Source: Pycnococcus provasolii (lineage: Eukaryota > Chlorophyta > Pseudoscourfieldiophyceae > Pseudoscourfieldiales). From it: a stretch of DNA of 64,000 nucleotides. The stretch covers positions 248,001 to 312,000 of the forward strand of contig CP150558.1 of the NCBI GenBank assembly GCA_049487715.1. The letters run 5' to 3'. Positions 54,890 through 64,000 of this stretch are shown here, piece after piece; within the stretch, counting starts at the first letter, position 1, and every line of letters starts with the position of its first letter. The notes beneath the pieces were generated by a model. It made no database searches, was not told the origin of the DNA, and saw only the letters and a list, made by a program, of their open reading frames with translations. Both the position numbers and the translations under genes were made by a program.

Positions 54890-56260
54890 ATGGCGATCGA
54901 GGAACACGACAGGAAACAACTATGCAAGGCGGAAAGTTTGAAAGGAGGTGAACCGCACGACAACAACAACAACAACCACGTGTCGGCTTCGGCTGGTGCG
55001 GACAGCGTAAGCGCGGCGGCGGAGAACCCGTCGTTGACGCGGAATGCAAGTGTGTCACAGGTCGCATTTCCGGCAGACAGTCCACGCAGCGCGTTTGCGC
55101 ATGCTGGCTTGTACATAGGATCTATGGCGCAGATTCCATCCATATCGAGCATGGGGAACATGCTGCCGCGCTTCAACTCGGGCAGTGCAGGAATTCCCTC
55201 ACAAACCGTACCTTCGCCGTCACCAACTCCTCCAGACTCGGAGCAGCAGCAGTGGATAGCAACAAGGGTGCAAGCACAGAACCAAATGCCGTGGGCTGTA
55301 CGCGACACCGTCGTTGATGAAGCGAGCTCTCAACACCACCGCCGCCGCATCGCCATCTACAACCATAATCACAATCCATCGCAGCAAGAGACGATGGCAA
55401 TGTATCAGCAACAGCAACAGCAACAGCAACAGCAAATTATGATGCTGGCAATGCCAGAGCAGCAACGACATCTCGTGCACCCTCATCCGACGACGCAGCA
55501 AATTCAGGCAATCGTCCGCCAATCTTCCCCTCATCCCCATCGCGAGCTACAGGAGCAGCAGCAACAACAACAACCGTCGATCGCCGCATCTGCCGTATTC
55601 GCCGCGCTGAAGAATAATGGCAACCTCGAGAGGGCGCCGGCTCCGCTCGCATCTGCCCCCACGCCAGCACCTACTCCAACTCCTTCGCAACTGCAATCAA
55701 CAACGTCAGCAAATCCCAGCGATGTCGACGACGGCAATGCGGAAGAGCGTCGACAGAGGCGAATGCAGAGCAATCGCGAGAGTGCACGACGCTCACGCCA
55801 ACGCAAACAGCAGCTGTTGTCATCGCTGCACGACCACCTCGATTCGCTATCACGCGAAGTATCTGAGCTGCGCCCGCGTGTGGCATCCACCGAGGCACGT
55901 GCCACGAGGGCACGGGCGCTGAACTCGCGCATGCGCGCGCTAATCGCCGAGCATGGCAATGACATCAAAGCGGTGCCGGAGTCGACGATCGTGGAAATTG
56001 GGAACGAGGCAAAAGGTCTTGCGATGCCAAGAAATGTCGTCTCCCGTCCCGTGCCGACGATCGCGCCCATTCACACGAAAGCACGTCCTTCCGCTAAGGC
56101 TTCTTCTCTTGGCGCGAGCAGCATGCTTTCCATGCAGTCGCATAATCCAGCATCGCGCATTTTTCTTCCTGGCGTGAGCCAGGCCGATGCGATCGCACGT
56201 TCTGGTGAGGCTGCGCTCGCCGCGGTGCTCGGCGACGTTTTCTACCGAGTGCCAAAATAG
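54890..56260 (+). CDS. bZIP transcription factor
   Basis: From the ATG at 54890 the product is 456 residues. The first 280 are disordered: Asn run, Ser/Ala-rich parts and several poly-Gln stretches encoded by CAG/CAA (about residues 180-190 and 222-229). The bZIP lies at about 285-345. The basic region RRQRRMQSNRESARRSRQRKQQ contains the diagnostic N-x7-R with NRESARRSR as in plant bZIPs. A heptad zipper follows, LLSSLHDHLDSLSREVSELRPRV. The zipper is short and less regular after three heptads. The C-terminal 110 residues have no domain. It acts in the nucleus as a dimer on ACGT-type elements, by family. The subfamily and target genes cannot be assigned from this sequence. Confidence 0.9.
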   Translation: MAIEEHDRKQLCKAESLKGGEPHDNNNNNHVSASAGADSVSAAAENPSLTRNASVSQVAFPADSPRSAFAHAGLYIGSMAQIPSISSMGNMLPRFNSGSAGIPSQTVPSPSPTPPDSEQQQWIATRVQAQNQMPWAVRDTVVDEASSQHHRRRIAIYNHNHNPSQQETMAMYQQQQQQQQQQIMMLAMPEQQRHLVHPHPTTQQIQAIVRQSSPHPHRELQEQQQQQQPSIAASAVFAALKNNGNLERAPAPLASAPTPAPTPTPSQLQSTTSANPSDVDDGNAEERRQRRMQSNRESARRSRQRKQQLLSSLHDHLDSLSREVSELRPRVASTEARATRARALNSRMRALIAEHGNDIKAVPESTIVEIGNEAKGLAMPRNVVSRPVPTIAPIHTKARPSAKASSLGASSMLSMQSHNPASRIFLPGVSQADAIARSGEAALAAVLGDVFYRVPK

Positions 56261-56407
56261 CGTTGTACAGTTCAACGCCGCAGCCTCCTTTTTTTGTGTT
56301 TTGCGCTTATACGACGCGCAATTTGTGTGTTTGAGATGTGTTTTTCCGGCACATTCTTGTGAATAGAAATAGAAAATGATATATCTTCATATTACTACGC
56401 AACCAAC

Positions 56408-58053
56408 TCAACCAACGCGTCTCTTTGGACCACTACTCCGCCTCGATGTCAGCATCGTACCTATGGCGAAGGTTCCCATCGCCCACACCGCCACGGTCTG
56501 TAGCTGGAGATGGTCAAACGCGTGCGCGACGCGCATCCTGGCACCACCCCCGCGCCTACCAAGCGCATCGTCGCGATGCGCGATGTCCTCCTCCTCCTGT
56601 CTCTTCGGCTGTATTCTCGTCGGTGGCATGTTGCGGAAGGTCTGGTGGAAGTTGTGCGAACCTAGGTAAGATGGCAACTTCGTATACGAGGGCGTAGGGT
56701 CTCCACGTAGGCGATACACCGCCTGATGATTTCCTCCTTCTGTCGACGATCCCGTCTGCACCTTAGGCTCGACCGTCCTAGTCACCTGCAACACGGCGTC
56801 AGATCGCTCGTAGAATGCGCTTGTGGGTACGACGCGATCTCGCTGCATCTGGCTCTGCACACCGTTGTGACTAGAGGCGAGTGGCAGCACTGCGAAGAAT
56901 GCCTGTCCCCACCGGTCAAGCAGCTCGTCGAATGCATGCCTGTCCGTTGGGTTGAACATGCGAAAGCAGTCGTCGTAGTGCGCAGACGTCACGCCGTACA
57001 CCTCCCACGTCATCACCATCGGGACACCGAGCTGCGTGTAGATGGTATCCGTCGCAGTTCCGTGCGCCCTGTAGCCAACCTCCTTACCACCGCTACCCAC
57101 CGCACACTTCGACTTGCAGTGCCACCTGTTCAGCATCTCGAGCATATGGTACAGCTGCGAGGCATCGCTGCCCGAGGGAATCTCCCTCTTGTGATCGTAC
57201 GGCATGAACAGCGCCTCCATTCCACTGTGCACGTTCACCCAAACGTGCGGCTTGAAGGCGGCGAGCTCAGCGTGCAGCACGAACGCCTCAGGTTCGCTGT
57301 ATGGGAAATTCCCCGGGTATTCCTCGCTAGGATCGTAATCTCTCTAAAGTGTGTTGTGTTTTATGTTGTGTCGTGCGTGCGTGAGTGAAGTGCAGTGGTG
57401 GTTCACCCGAGGGATTTCCGCCAGCACGAAGCAAAATGCAAAATAATAAACGCCAGAATAAAACGCACCTCCTTGACGCCCCAGTCGAGCTCCCAATTAC
57501 GATTCGTATCCACACCTCTGCCGTTCTTGCGCTCGCAGAGCTCACCAGCCTCCACCTTGTGCCGACCCCCCTCGTTTTCCACGGGCACAATGTAGAATAC
57601 GGTCTTGTAGTACTGCGCGATGATCTCGTGAAACTTCTCGTGAAACTTTATACGTGTGGTGAGCGTCTCGACGCTCTCAAGCATTTCCAACACGCGCAAC
57701 GCCAGCTCCGTAGTGATGATTTCGCGACCGTGTTCCCCAAAGTTGTAGAAGACGCGCAGTTTGTCCGCAGGCACAGTGCCCGAGGACAGCCCCCCCGGCT
57801 CGACGACGACGAGCGGCATGCGCGCCTTGTACGACCCTTCTATGGACGACGCCGTGACTGTTCGCATGCGCATGGTCTTTGGGTTGCGCGCGACCATGTC
57901 TGCAACTCTCTGCATGGTGTTGTCGTACGAGTTGTACATGTCCCAGTTCGGCTTTGCGAATGTGTTGGGGTCTGACGCCACGGACGGAGGCACGCGCGCG
58001 ACGGCGAGCAGCAGGCCGAGCAGCAGCGGGATCCCGATCCGGAGAGGCGCCAT
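56408..58053 (-). CDS. M14 zinc metallocarboxypeptidase, membrane-anchored, one intron
   Basis: Exon 1 (57469-58053) and exon 2 (56408-57343) join to 506 residues. The ATG at 58053 opens a signal peptide (MAPLRIGIPLLLGLLLAVA, cleavage near SVAS). Zinc ligands: EHGREI (HxxE, about residue 107) in exon 1 and VNVHSGMEAL (third ligand His) in exon 2. The substrate-binding RKNGRGVDTNRNW lies just before the splice site, and the junction GVKE|RDYDPSEEYPG restores the family order up to YSEPEAF. The catalytic Glu is probably in VMTWEVYG. Near the C-terminus a hydrophobic segment (VAVWAMGTFAIGTML) followed by RR suggests a type I membrane protein of the secretory pathway. It should remove C-terminal residues from peptides; specificity is not clear. 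Confidence 0.9.
57344..57468 (-). other. 125-nt intron in the carboxypeptidase gene
   Basis: On the minus strand the donor is GAG|GTGCGT and the acceptor CACTTTAG|AGA, between complete codons. Unspliced, the frame stops after about 20 extra codons. Confidence 0.85.
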
Positions 58054-58187
58054 CGTGGGGCGGGCAATGAGTGCCCAGGGGCGGGGGTGCCCTAGCCCTA
58101 GTTAACCCCGATTGACCGCGCCTCCACGAACCCCTAAACCCCTCCTCAGGATTTTATGTCCGAGCGCTATCCACAAACGTTGCCGAA

Positions 58188-59609
58188 ATGCCGCCACCTC
58201 GGAGCGTGAAGGGGATGGCGAACACAACGACGCGTGCGGGTGCAGTGCACTCGCAGCGTGCACGCCACCGCCGCACGTCGAGACTGCGTGCCACTTGCAC
58301 GTCTGCGGAGTCAACTACCGAACCACTGACGTCGTGGATTCACTCGTGCGGCGGATCGGTAGCTTCGTCCGTCCACGTTGCGCCGGACCCTCGACTGGGC
58401 GGCATGACGCTCGTCAACACGTCGAACGACACCATCAAGGCGAATACTCACGTCGTCGTGTTGCCACGCTCGGTGACGCTCTCTCTATCATCGAAGACGT
58501 CGAATGACCACGAGTTTGCGCTACACCTACCGCCACTCCTCGAAAAGCATGTTGCTTCCGTTCCCGAAGAACTCTGGCCACTCAAGCTGGGTCTGGGGCT
58601 GCTACTCGAGCGGGCGAAAGGTGACTCGTCGGCATATGCTCCTTACATACGAAGTCTGCCGAGTTCATTTGATGGTGTTCCGCTATTCTACAACAAGAAT
58701 GAGATTGACACTATTGCCTATCCACCCGTCGTCCACCAGGTCGTCAAGCGTGCCAAATTTCTCCACCAGTTCGCCGGCGCTGTGCTTGCCGACCTGCAGG
58801 AGGAGAATTTTGCGTCGTTCAACGGTGTCACTGTGGATGTGAACGCCATCGGATGGGCGTGGGCCGCCATATCCAGCCGTGCCTTTCGAGTAGACGCTCA
58901 TGCGCACGAGGCGTCCGCGCTTCCGCTGATAGACATGTGCAACCACAGCTTCTCTCCCAACTGCCGTGTCGAGCGCGCGAGCGGCGGAAGGAGTGGCGAA
59001 ATCCGTCTCGTTGCTAGCAAGGACATCGCCGCGAATGAGCCGCTGACCATATCGTACGGCTCTCTCTCGAACGACCTGCTGCTCCTTGACTATGGGTTTG
59101 TCGTCATTCCAACATCACCTGACGACGACAAGTCGGTCAACGAGCACGACATGGTGGAGCTCGGCTTCAATCCTATGTTGTTCAGTACGGCATCTATGCT
59201 ATCCGCGAACACACCAGACGTCAGCGAGGACCTCTCGGAATGGCAGAAGGAGTCGCTCCGCCGCGAGCTGAAGATTGACTCGGACGCAAGCCTTCGCATC
59301 TCAGCAGATGGTTCGTGTGACCGTCTTGTCGCAGCTGCACGCATCATGGCATCGCCGGACAAGTCGTCACCATCCGACGAGGAGTCCGCATGCAAGCTTG
59401 CAGCTTCAGTCTTAAGCTTGACACTAACTGGGTTTGAGACCACCGCTGCCGAGGACTATGCGCTTCTGCAAGATTCTAGCCTGAGTGCGAACGCACGCGC
59501 CGCGTTGAGTCTGCGCATTGGCAAGAAGTTGGCCCTAGCGCGCGCAATTCAGAGGCTCGGACGCTCGCTGAAGCGCGAGGCGAAGAAGAAGACGCGTGGG
59601 TTCGGTTAG
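58188..59609 (+). CDS. SET-domain protein methyltransferase (Rubisco LSMT/SETD3-like)
   Basis: This 473-residue product starts at ATG 58188. The first 45 residues are Arg/Ser/Thr-rich with few acids, fitting a plastid or mitochondrial transit peptide. The split SET domain starts near LTSWIHSCGG. It has LKLGLGLLLERAKGDSSAYAPYIRSLPSSFDGVPLFY, the typical LSMT/SETD3 front part. The catalytic core is LPLIDMCNHSFSPNC (about 245-260) and then ANEPLTISYGSLSNDLLLLDYGFV (about 283-306). The C-terminal region (substrate-binding helices) is present. The family methylates Lys or His in proteins such as Rubisco large subunit, fructose-bisphosphate aldolase or actin. The divergent carboxypeptidase gene starts only 134 bp away, so promoters overlap. 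Confidence 0.88.
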   Translation: MPPPRSVKGMANTTTRAGAVHSQRARHRRTSRLRATCTSAESTTEPLTSWIHSCGGSVASSVHVAPDPRLGGMTLVNTSNDTIKANTHVVVLPRSVTLSLSSKTSNDHEFALHLPPLLEKHVASVPEELWPLKLGLGLLLERAKGDSSAYAPYIRSLPSSFDGVPLFYNKNEIDTIAYPPVVHQVVKRAKFLHQFAGAVLADLQEENFASFNGVTVDVNAIGWAWAAISSRAFRVDAHAHEASALPLIDMCNHSFSPNCRVERASGGRSGEIRLVASKDIAANEPLTISYGSLSNDLLLLDYGFVVIPTSPDDDKSVNEHDMVELGFNPMLFSTASMLSANTPDVSEDLSEWQKESLRRELKIDSDASLRISADGSCDRLVAAARIMASPDKSSPSDEESACKLAASVLSLTLTGFETTAAEDYALLQDSSLSANARAALSLRIGKKLALARAIQRLGRSLKREAKKKTRGFG

Positions 59610-59877
59610 AGAGGGGAGTGGGAGTTGTGTGACACTGTATAACCTAGCCTTAGTTTATCAACTACGTGAAAGGAACGGAGAGGGCCAGGCTCTCCCTCCA
59701 GGGGGTTGGGAGTTGGGACTGGCCAACCCCTAACCCACACCCCGAATTGGATTTCGCGGAAGCCGACTGAGGGACCTTCTCCTCGCCATCGCGAACGTGA
59801 ACGCCTCCACCATCCACGCGTGCAGCACCGGAACAACCACGCTTCGCTTTCGGCGGAGTTGTTCTGCCCATGACGCT

Positions 59878-61065
59878 ATGACGCGCGTCTCCCTGTCAGC
59901 CTTGCGACACACACACCGACACCTCCTCCACCACCGTGCGCTGCTCTCACAACAAAAACAACGAAGCAACAAGGCAACGGCTCGCTGTGCACGTCACACG
60001 CAAACACGACGTCGACAGTACACCATAATGGCTTCTTCGGTGGCCGCAGGCACGATCGCTGCCTTTGCGGCGCCGCTCAGCATGTCAGTCGGACTGTTTG
60101 CTTGGGGAGAGAACTGGAAAGGGAGCGCTTTCGCGCTAAACCTGTTTAAGAATGCCACGGCCACCGTTGCCTTCTTGGCGGTGAGCATCGTGGCGGCGTA
60201 CGTGAGAGGTCAGCAGGCATTCGCGGGTGATGCGAGCGCTGCAGGTTGGCTTGTTTTCTCAGGATTGATCGGAATCGTCGTCGGAGATACGCTGTGGCTA
60301 CAGGCTCTGGCACGCATTGGTGCGGCACGCACCATCTTCGTCGATGCGTTGAAGCCCTTCACCGCGGCTGTGTTCGGACGGCTCTTTCTGAACGAGGCTG
60401 AGCTCTCCGCACTTGCTTATGTCGGAGTGGCATTAACATCAGTGGGAGTTACAGTTGCTGCGCAGCCGCAGACGCGCGAGCTGTCAGACGAAGAGGAGGA
60501 GGTGGAGGAGTTTCAGGACAGCGAGAAGAAGGCTGGTGCTAACACGTTTGCTCTTGGATATGCCATGGCGCTCGGCAACGTCATACTCGACACGTACGGA
60601 GCGGTGTTGACAAAGCAGCATGGTAGCCAGTCATTCACCGCCTTTGAGATCAGCGCGATTCGATTTGGGTGCAGTGCGGCTATACTTCTCGCCACAGGCC
60701 TCGCCGCCAGAATGTGGGCGAGGTTCGTGAGGAAGCATCGTCAGCTCACCTACGACCTCGACACGATGACAATGCCGCCACCGTCGTCGTCGTCGTGGGC
60801 GGACATGCCGCGTGGTATGACCTCAAAGGCATGGCTATGTGTTCTTGGAGGCGTCACATTGACCACGTTCACGGCTTCCGTCCTTGGAGTATACGCCGTG
60901 ATGAGACTTCCTCTCGGCGTGTACGCCGCCTTAACGAGTCTTGGGCCCGTGATCTCGCTGCCACTTGGCTACCTTGTGCGAGGCGATCGTGTCACGCCTT
61001 GGAATGCGGTCGGCGCGTGTTTAGCATGCGCGGGCGTCGCCATGGTGGTGACGAGCACCGGATAG
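59878..61065 (+). CDS. EamA/DMT-type transporter, plastid-targeted or secretory
   Basis: From the ATG at 59878 there are 395 residues; a GTG 27 codons upstream was rejected, and a second ATG at 60028 (MASSVAAG) is another option. The first 50 residues are basic and His/Arg-rich, like a transit peptide. About ten membrane segments follow in two EamA halves: FAAPLSMSVGLFAWG to SVGVTVAAQP, then ALGYAMALGNVILDTYGAVL to ACAGVAMVVTSTG. An acidic loop (SDEEEEVEEFQ) separates the halves. Typical half-ends are GIVVGDTLWLQALARIGAART and VYAALTSLGPVISLPLGYLV. Drug/metabolite transporters move small metabolites or sugar phosphates; the substrate is not evident. Confidence 0.85.
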   Translation: MTRVSLSALRHTHRHLLHHRALLSQQKQRSNKATARCARHTQTRRRQYTIMASSVAAGTIAAFAAPLSMSVGLFAWGENWKGSAFALNLFKNATATVAFLAVSIVAAYVRGQQAFAGDASAAGWLVFSGLIGIVVGDTLWLQALARIGAARTIFVDALKPFTAAVFGRLFLNEAELSALAYVGVALTSVGVTVAAQPQTRELSDEEEEVEEFQDSEKKAGANTFALGYAMALGNVILDTYGAVLTKQHGSQSFTAFEISAIRFGCSAAILLATGLAARMWARFVRKHRQLTYDLDTMTMPPPSSSSWADMPRGMTSKAWLCVLGGVTLTTFTASVLGVYAVMRLPLGVYAALTSLGPVISLPLGYLVRGDRVTPWNAVGACLACAGVAMVVTSTG

Positions 61066-61138
61066 TAAAACACTTGTAGTGTAGAGTGATTCATATACTT
61101 TCTTTACAAAGTGCAACAAATAACATGATGCCATCACG

Positions 61139-62725
61139 TTAGGCGACAAGCTGTGCCGCCTGACCACCGCCAACAATAATGGGGCTCAGCTGCGCGTTCA
61201 ACTGCTCACGACAAACAGGACAGCGCTTGATACCAGAGGTACCAAGTTCCGCTGATGCATCAAGACAGCTCTGGTGCACCCCGTGACCACAGTTGGTGAT
61301 CACACACCGCTTGAACTGTAAACTGTCGTCCGTCATGAGTGGATCTAGGCACACACCACACACGGTGTCAGGCTCGATTGCGCGCGCGCGACCGCCTGAT
61401 GCACCCTCCGCGGCGGCTGCTGCCGCCGTCGCGTTATACTCCTCGAGAACGGCACGCTGTTCGTCGTCGCGCACGCAGTGAAAGAGCAGGCGAAGCGTGT
61501 GCATAGCCCGAGGTCGATTGTAATTCGCCTGAGGAGTGCTGAGTGCCTTACGAAATTTCGCTACCGCGTCTTCAAATTTCTTTTGGATCATGAGCAAGTG
61601 ACCTTCATTTTGCTCAACCTCGTACGCCAGATCATCCACGTGCTCACGCAGCTCCTCGCCATCCGCCTCGATCTCCTCTTCAGCTTGCGTTTCTATGATC
61701 GACCGAACAGCGCTGTAGTGTGCCTGCGCCTCCTCAAATAGTTGCTGGTGCGTGAGGCGATTTCCAATGTTCATCCTAATGCCTGCGACGTTCAGCACTT
61801 CGCCCGGAATGTGTCTGTAAATTGCGAGAGCCTTTTCATAGCATCGTATTGCGCCGATATCGTCCATTTTCTTGCCTCTGATCACACCACGCATTTTTAA
61901 CGCGTCAGCATGCAAACTTGCAGCGGCAAGACGAGGGCACGTTGAATTGGGATGCCAAAGTCCCGGAGCGCAACTACCGTCGTCCTCGTCTCCGCCGGCA
62001 CCGACTCCATCGTGTAGCTCTTTTGAGAGCACGTGCAGCGGAAATTGCTCCAAGCTTGCAATAAGCTCCACCTCACAAGCGAGCTGCTCAGCCTTTACGT
62101 AGTCGCTTAACCGCGTGTATATCTCAGAGAGGAACAGCTTCCCACGAGCAACAACAACCGCGTCGAACGACATCAGTCCAATCTTTTCAATCGTCTCCGC
62201 AGCCTCGAGAGCACCCCTGTCATCGCCCAACGTTTGAGCTTGGAAGTAACGCTCGTAAATTGCCACGAGGCTAGCAACCCTCTGTTCCGCGGACAGTTTA
62301 CCAAGTGGCGTGCTGCTAAGCGGGTCCATCTCTGGGTTGTCTTCGTGTGCACGACCAAAGCCAGGCAGGTGAAAGACCATGCGCGTATTATCTCCAAACT
62401 CAGGAGGACATCCGAGCGCGACGGCCCAACTCCAGTCGGCCTTTCTGTCCCACCACGCGACCCCTTGGAGTGATTCGTCGGTCGCCATTTTGAGTGCACC
62501 GCGTGCATCTCCCCCGCTTGCTCGTTCTCGCGCTGCCGCATCCGATGCCACATACACGGCGGAACGCACGGGCTGCGAGGAGGCTGGATTCGTGCACTCG
62601 CGCTTGTGCGTAGGCCACGCCTTCCTCTGGCATGTCTTAGAGCAATACGACACGTTGCGGCATCGCGAGCAGCGCATGAGAGGAGCATCGCCAGAGCCGC
62701 ACCACTCGCAGTTGCCTGAGGACAT
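61139..62725 (-). CDS. MYND zinc finger and RING finger protein with helical repeat middle
   Basis: The start is the ATG at 62725 (MSSGNCEWCG), giving 528 residues; the frame upstream opens with a TTG and is Arg-rich. The MYND finger is at residues 6-42 (CEWCGSGDAPLMRCSRCRNV then YCSKTCQRKAWPTHKREC). The middle 330 residues are helical, with TPR-like segments such as ALAIYRHIPGEVLNVAGIRMN and FEEAQAHYSAV. A Ala run precedes a C-terminal RING: CGVCLDPLMTDD, CVITNCGHGVHQSC and CPVCREQL have the C3H2C3/C3HC4 spacing with an enlarged loop. This suggests a ubiquitin ligase whose MYND/TPR part picks partners. It is one of two MYND proteins in the window, otherwise unrelated. Confidence 0.8.
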   Translation of the reverse strand: MSSGNCEWCGSGDAPLMRCSRCRNVSYCSKTCQRKAWPTHKRECTNPASSQPVRSAVYVASDAAARERASGGDARGALKMATDESLQGVAWWDRKADWSWAVALGCPPEFGDNTRMVFHLPGFGRAHEDNPEMDPLSSTPLGKLSAEQRVASLVAIYERYFQAQTLGDDRGALEAAETIEKIGLMSFDAVVVARGKLFLSEIYTRLSDYVKAEQLACEVELIASLEQFPLHVLSKELHDGVGAGGDEDDGSCAPGLWHPNSTCPRLAAASLHADALKMRGVIRGKKMDDIGAIRCYEKALAIYRHIPGEVLNVAGIRMNIGNRLTHQQLFEEAQAHYSAVRSIIETQAEEEIEADGEELREHVDDLAYEVEQNEGHLLMIQKKFEDAVAKFRKALSTPQANYNRPRAMHTLRLLFHCVRDDEQRAVLEEYNATAAAAAAEGASGGRARAIEPDTVCGVCLDPLMTDDSLQFKRCVITNCGHGVHQSCLDASAELGTSGIKRCPVCREQLNAQLSPIIVGGGQAAQLVA

Positions 62726-63004
62726 GACGACAGTGCGCCCGCGACGCGACCAGTGCTGCGAGTGGCCGAGAGGGCAGTGGTGCGCCAGTGATGCGTGACG
62801 CCAGGGCCGATGCCGAGGAGGAAGGGGGCGACCCAGGCGGTTAAGGTCACGTCCCCTCACCCTCAGACGAAACCCCAATCGGTTTCCGCAAGAGCCCCAA
62901 TGTTTGGCGTCCGCACACCAGGTTTCGATGTTGCGTAGGTAATAAAGGATGTCACTTTCATTGTTAAGTGTTACACTTACTTATATTATACACGTCGCCG
63001 ACTT

Positions 63005-64000
63005 CTACGGTGCCAACAGCGGCGGCAACTCTGCACGCGCTCCCTCGCGTGGTGGCGAAGTCGATGTAGACAGCAAAGAGGTTGGTGCAGCATCGGACGA
63101 GCCAGGCGTGTCAAACGATGTAAGTTCACGCTCCAGTGCTGTCAAACGTGCGCCACGTTCGCTCGTGCCATCCTCCATGAGCGTGCGCATGATCCGCATC
63201 GCGGCCAACGTCGCATGTTCGTCGCCATCCGTTAGAGCTCTCGCTAGCGCACACAGCACTTTGTCGCCGCCATTCGAACTTAGCAAGCTGACGACATCAC
63301 ATGCCAGCGCAACGCACATTCGCGCCGGCGACGTTAGCGTCAACAACGCGCGACGAACCTCCTCGGAAGATGCTGCTTCGCATTGCTCGTTGCGAATTGA
63401 CGGCCAGCGCAACCACGATGCCGCGCTGAGGATTGGCGGGGAGTATGCGACGAGCGCCGCGACCAAGCACTCGCCAATTGCGGCGCCGTCGGAATGGCGC
63501 AGAACATCCCAATTACCCTGATTTGCCTCGTCTCTCGCCTCCCTGCCGATGCTGATCCATGCGCTGTGACCGCAGATAGCTGTTGACGCCAAGATCGCGT
63601 CGTCGGAGCATAGCTTTAGGCGATTGCGCAGAGCAAGCACCGCCTCGACGAGACCGCGAGGCGCGTCCATGATATGCTTCACATGATCGCCGTGTAGCAA
63701 ATCACGCTGGAGGTTGATCGCCTCGGGAAGCGACAACGTGCCCCTTTCGGGGAACGCGGCGGCGACTCGGCGGTAGGCGTATGCGTCCGCAAACTCGTGA
63801 ACGAAGTTAACTTGCCCCTTCGTCTGCAGCGCTCCTGGCCGCCCTTTCCTGACAATCTTCACAGCATCGCTGGGTTCAGTACCTTCGGCGTAGACAAGAT
63901 AACAAGCAAGAACCAGTCCCGTTCTTCCGAGTCCGGCGTGACAGTGCACGGCGGCTGCGTGCTTGCGATGCACGACGTGGTGCGTGATAATGTTGACGAC
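63005..64000 (-). CDS. PTPDC1-like dual-specificity phosphatase, 5'-partial
   Basis: The frame is open to the right edge of the window (codons continue VVNIITHHVVHRKHA), so the N-terminal part is missing; the visible 332 codons end at TAG 63005. The P-loop HCHAGLGRTG (Cys nucleophile and Arg of CX5R) is intact. It is followed by LACYLVYAEG, IVRKGRPGALQTKGQVNFVHEF, the arrangement of PTPDC1 and related cys-based phosphatases. The C-terminal 220 residues are helical (ARM-like: VALACDVVSLLSS, ALARALTDGDEHATLAAMRIM) and end in a Ser/Pro-rich tail. PTPDC1 is linked to cilium control in animals. Here phosphatase activity is well supported and the role inferred. Confidence 0.85.
   Translation of the reverse strand, partial: VVNIITHHVVHRKHAAAVHCHAGLGRTGLVLACYLVYAEGTEPSDAVKIVRKGRPGALQTKGQVNFVHEFADAYAYRRVAAAFPERGTLSLPEAINLQRDLLHGDHVKHIMDAPRGLVEAVLALRNRLKLCSDDAILASTAICGHSAWISIGREARDEANQGNWDVLRHSDGAAIGECLVAALVAYSPPILSAASWLRWPSIRNEQCEAASSEEVRRALLTLTSPARMCVALACDVVSLLSSNGGDKVLCALARALTDGDEHATLAAMRIMRTLMEDGTSERGARLTALERELTSFDTPGSSDAAPTSLLSTSTSPPREGARAELPPLLAP

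Overview
The window reads as nuclear DNA of a green alga, probably a small chlorophyte or prasinophyte; the species call is tentative. Support: genes are mostly uninterrupted, tightly packed and on both strands, with a few short GT-AG introns. The gene content is of plant type: a plastid-type ATP/ADP translocase, a Rubisco-LSMT-like SET protein, an RWP-RK factor, an IDN2/SGS3-like RNA-silencing protein, a CBP60-like protein and a Plant_tran (PIF/Harbinger) transposase. EF-hand, WD-repeat and PTPDC1-like genes would fit a lineage that keeps or recently kept a cilium.

Layout. 1-7.8 kb: 3' part of a giant extracellular mosaic protein (SUEL lectin, LamG-like, IPT, PA14, filamin-like, DUF2341, Kelch). 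8.4-13.4 kb: RWP-RK factor (-), a small unknown gene (+), a 5'-truncated uroporphyrinogen-III methyltransferase remnant (-), and a DUF445 membrane protein (+). 13.5-21.6 kb: CBP60-like protein with a membrane segment (-), plastid NTT (+), DEAH helicase with one frame break (-). 21.7-34.7 kb: IDN2-like protein (+, divergent from the helicase), NT-C2 protein with a putative cysteine-protease-like C-terminus (-), two EF-hand proteins (convergent), a SWAP-type splicing regulator with one intron (+) and a GGC1-type mitochondrial GTP/GDP carrier (-).

34.8-41.8 kb: a complete Ty1/copia element on the minus strand with two 297-bp LTRs. Its single 1963-codon Gag-Pol frame carries an extra P-loop domain resembling deoxynucleoside kinase between integrase and reverse transcriptase. 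The element is bracketed by a 127-bp direct repeat, not a short target duplication, and that repeat holds the first 27 codons of the downstream MYND/methyltransferase-like gene. This is the strongest candidate here for an undescribed system.

43.7-47.9 kb: EF-hand/WD40 protein. 48.2-53.7 kb: a nested transposon cluster inside perfect 44-bp inverted repeats, made of a broken Plant_tran/Harbinger transposase with a frame-shuffled minisatellite and pieces of one or two other copia elements. 54.9-64 kb: bZIP factor, M14 metallocarboxypeptidase with one intron, SET-domain methyltransferase, DMT/EamA transporter, MYND-RING protein, and a PTPDC1-like phosphatase cut by the window edge.

All family names come from motif recognition by eye; no database or structure search was run.
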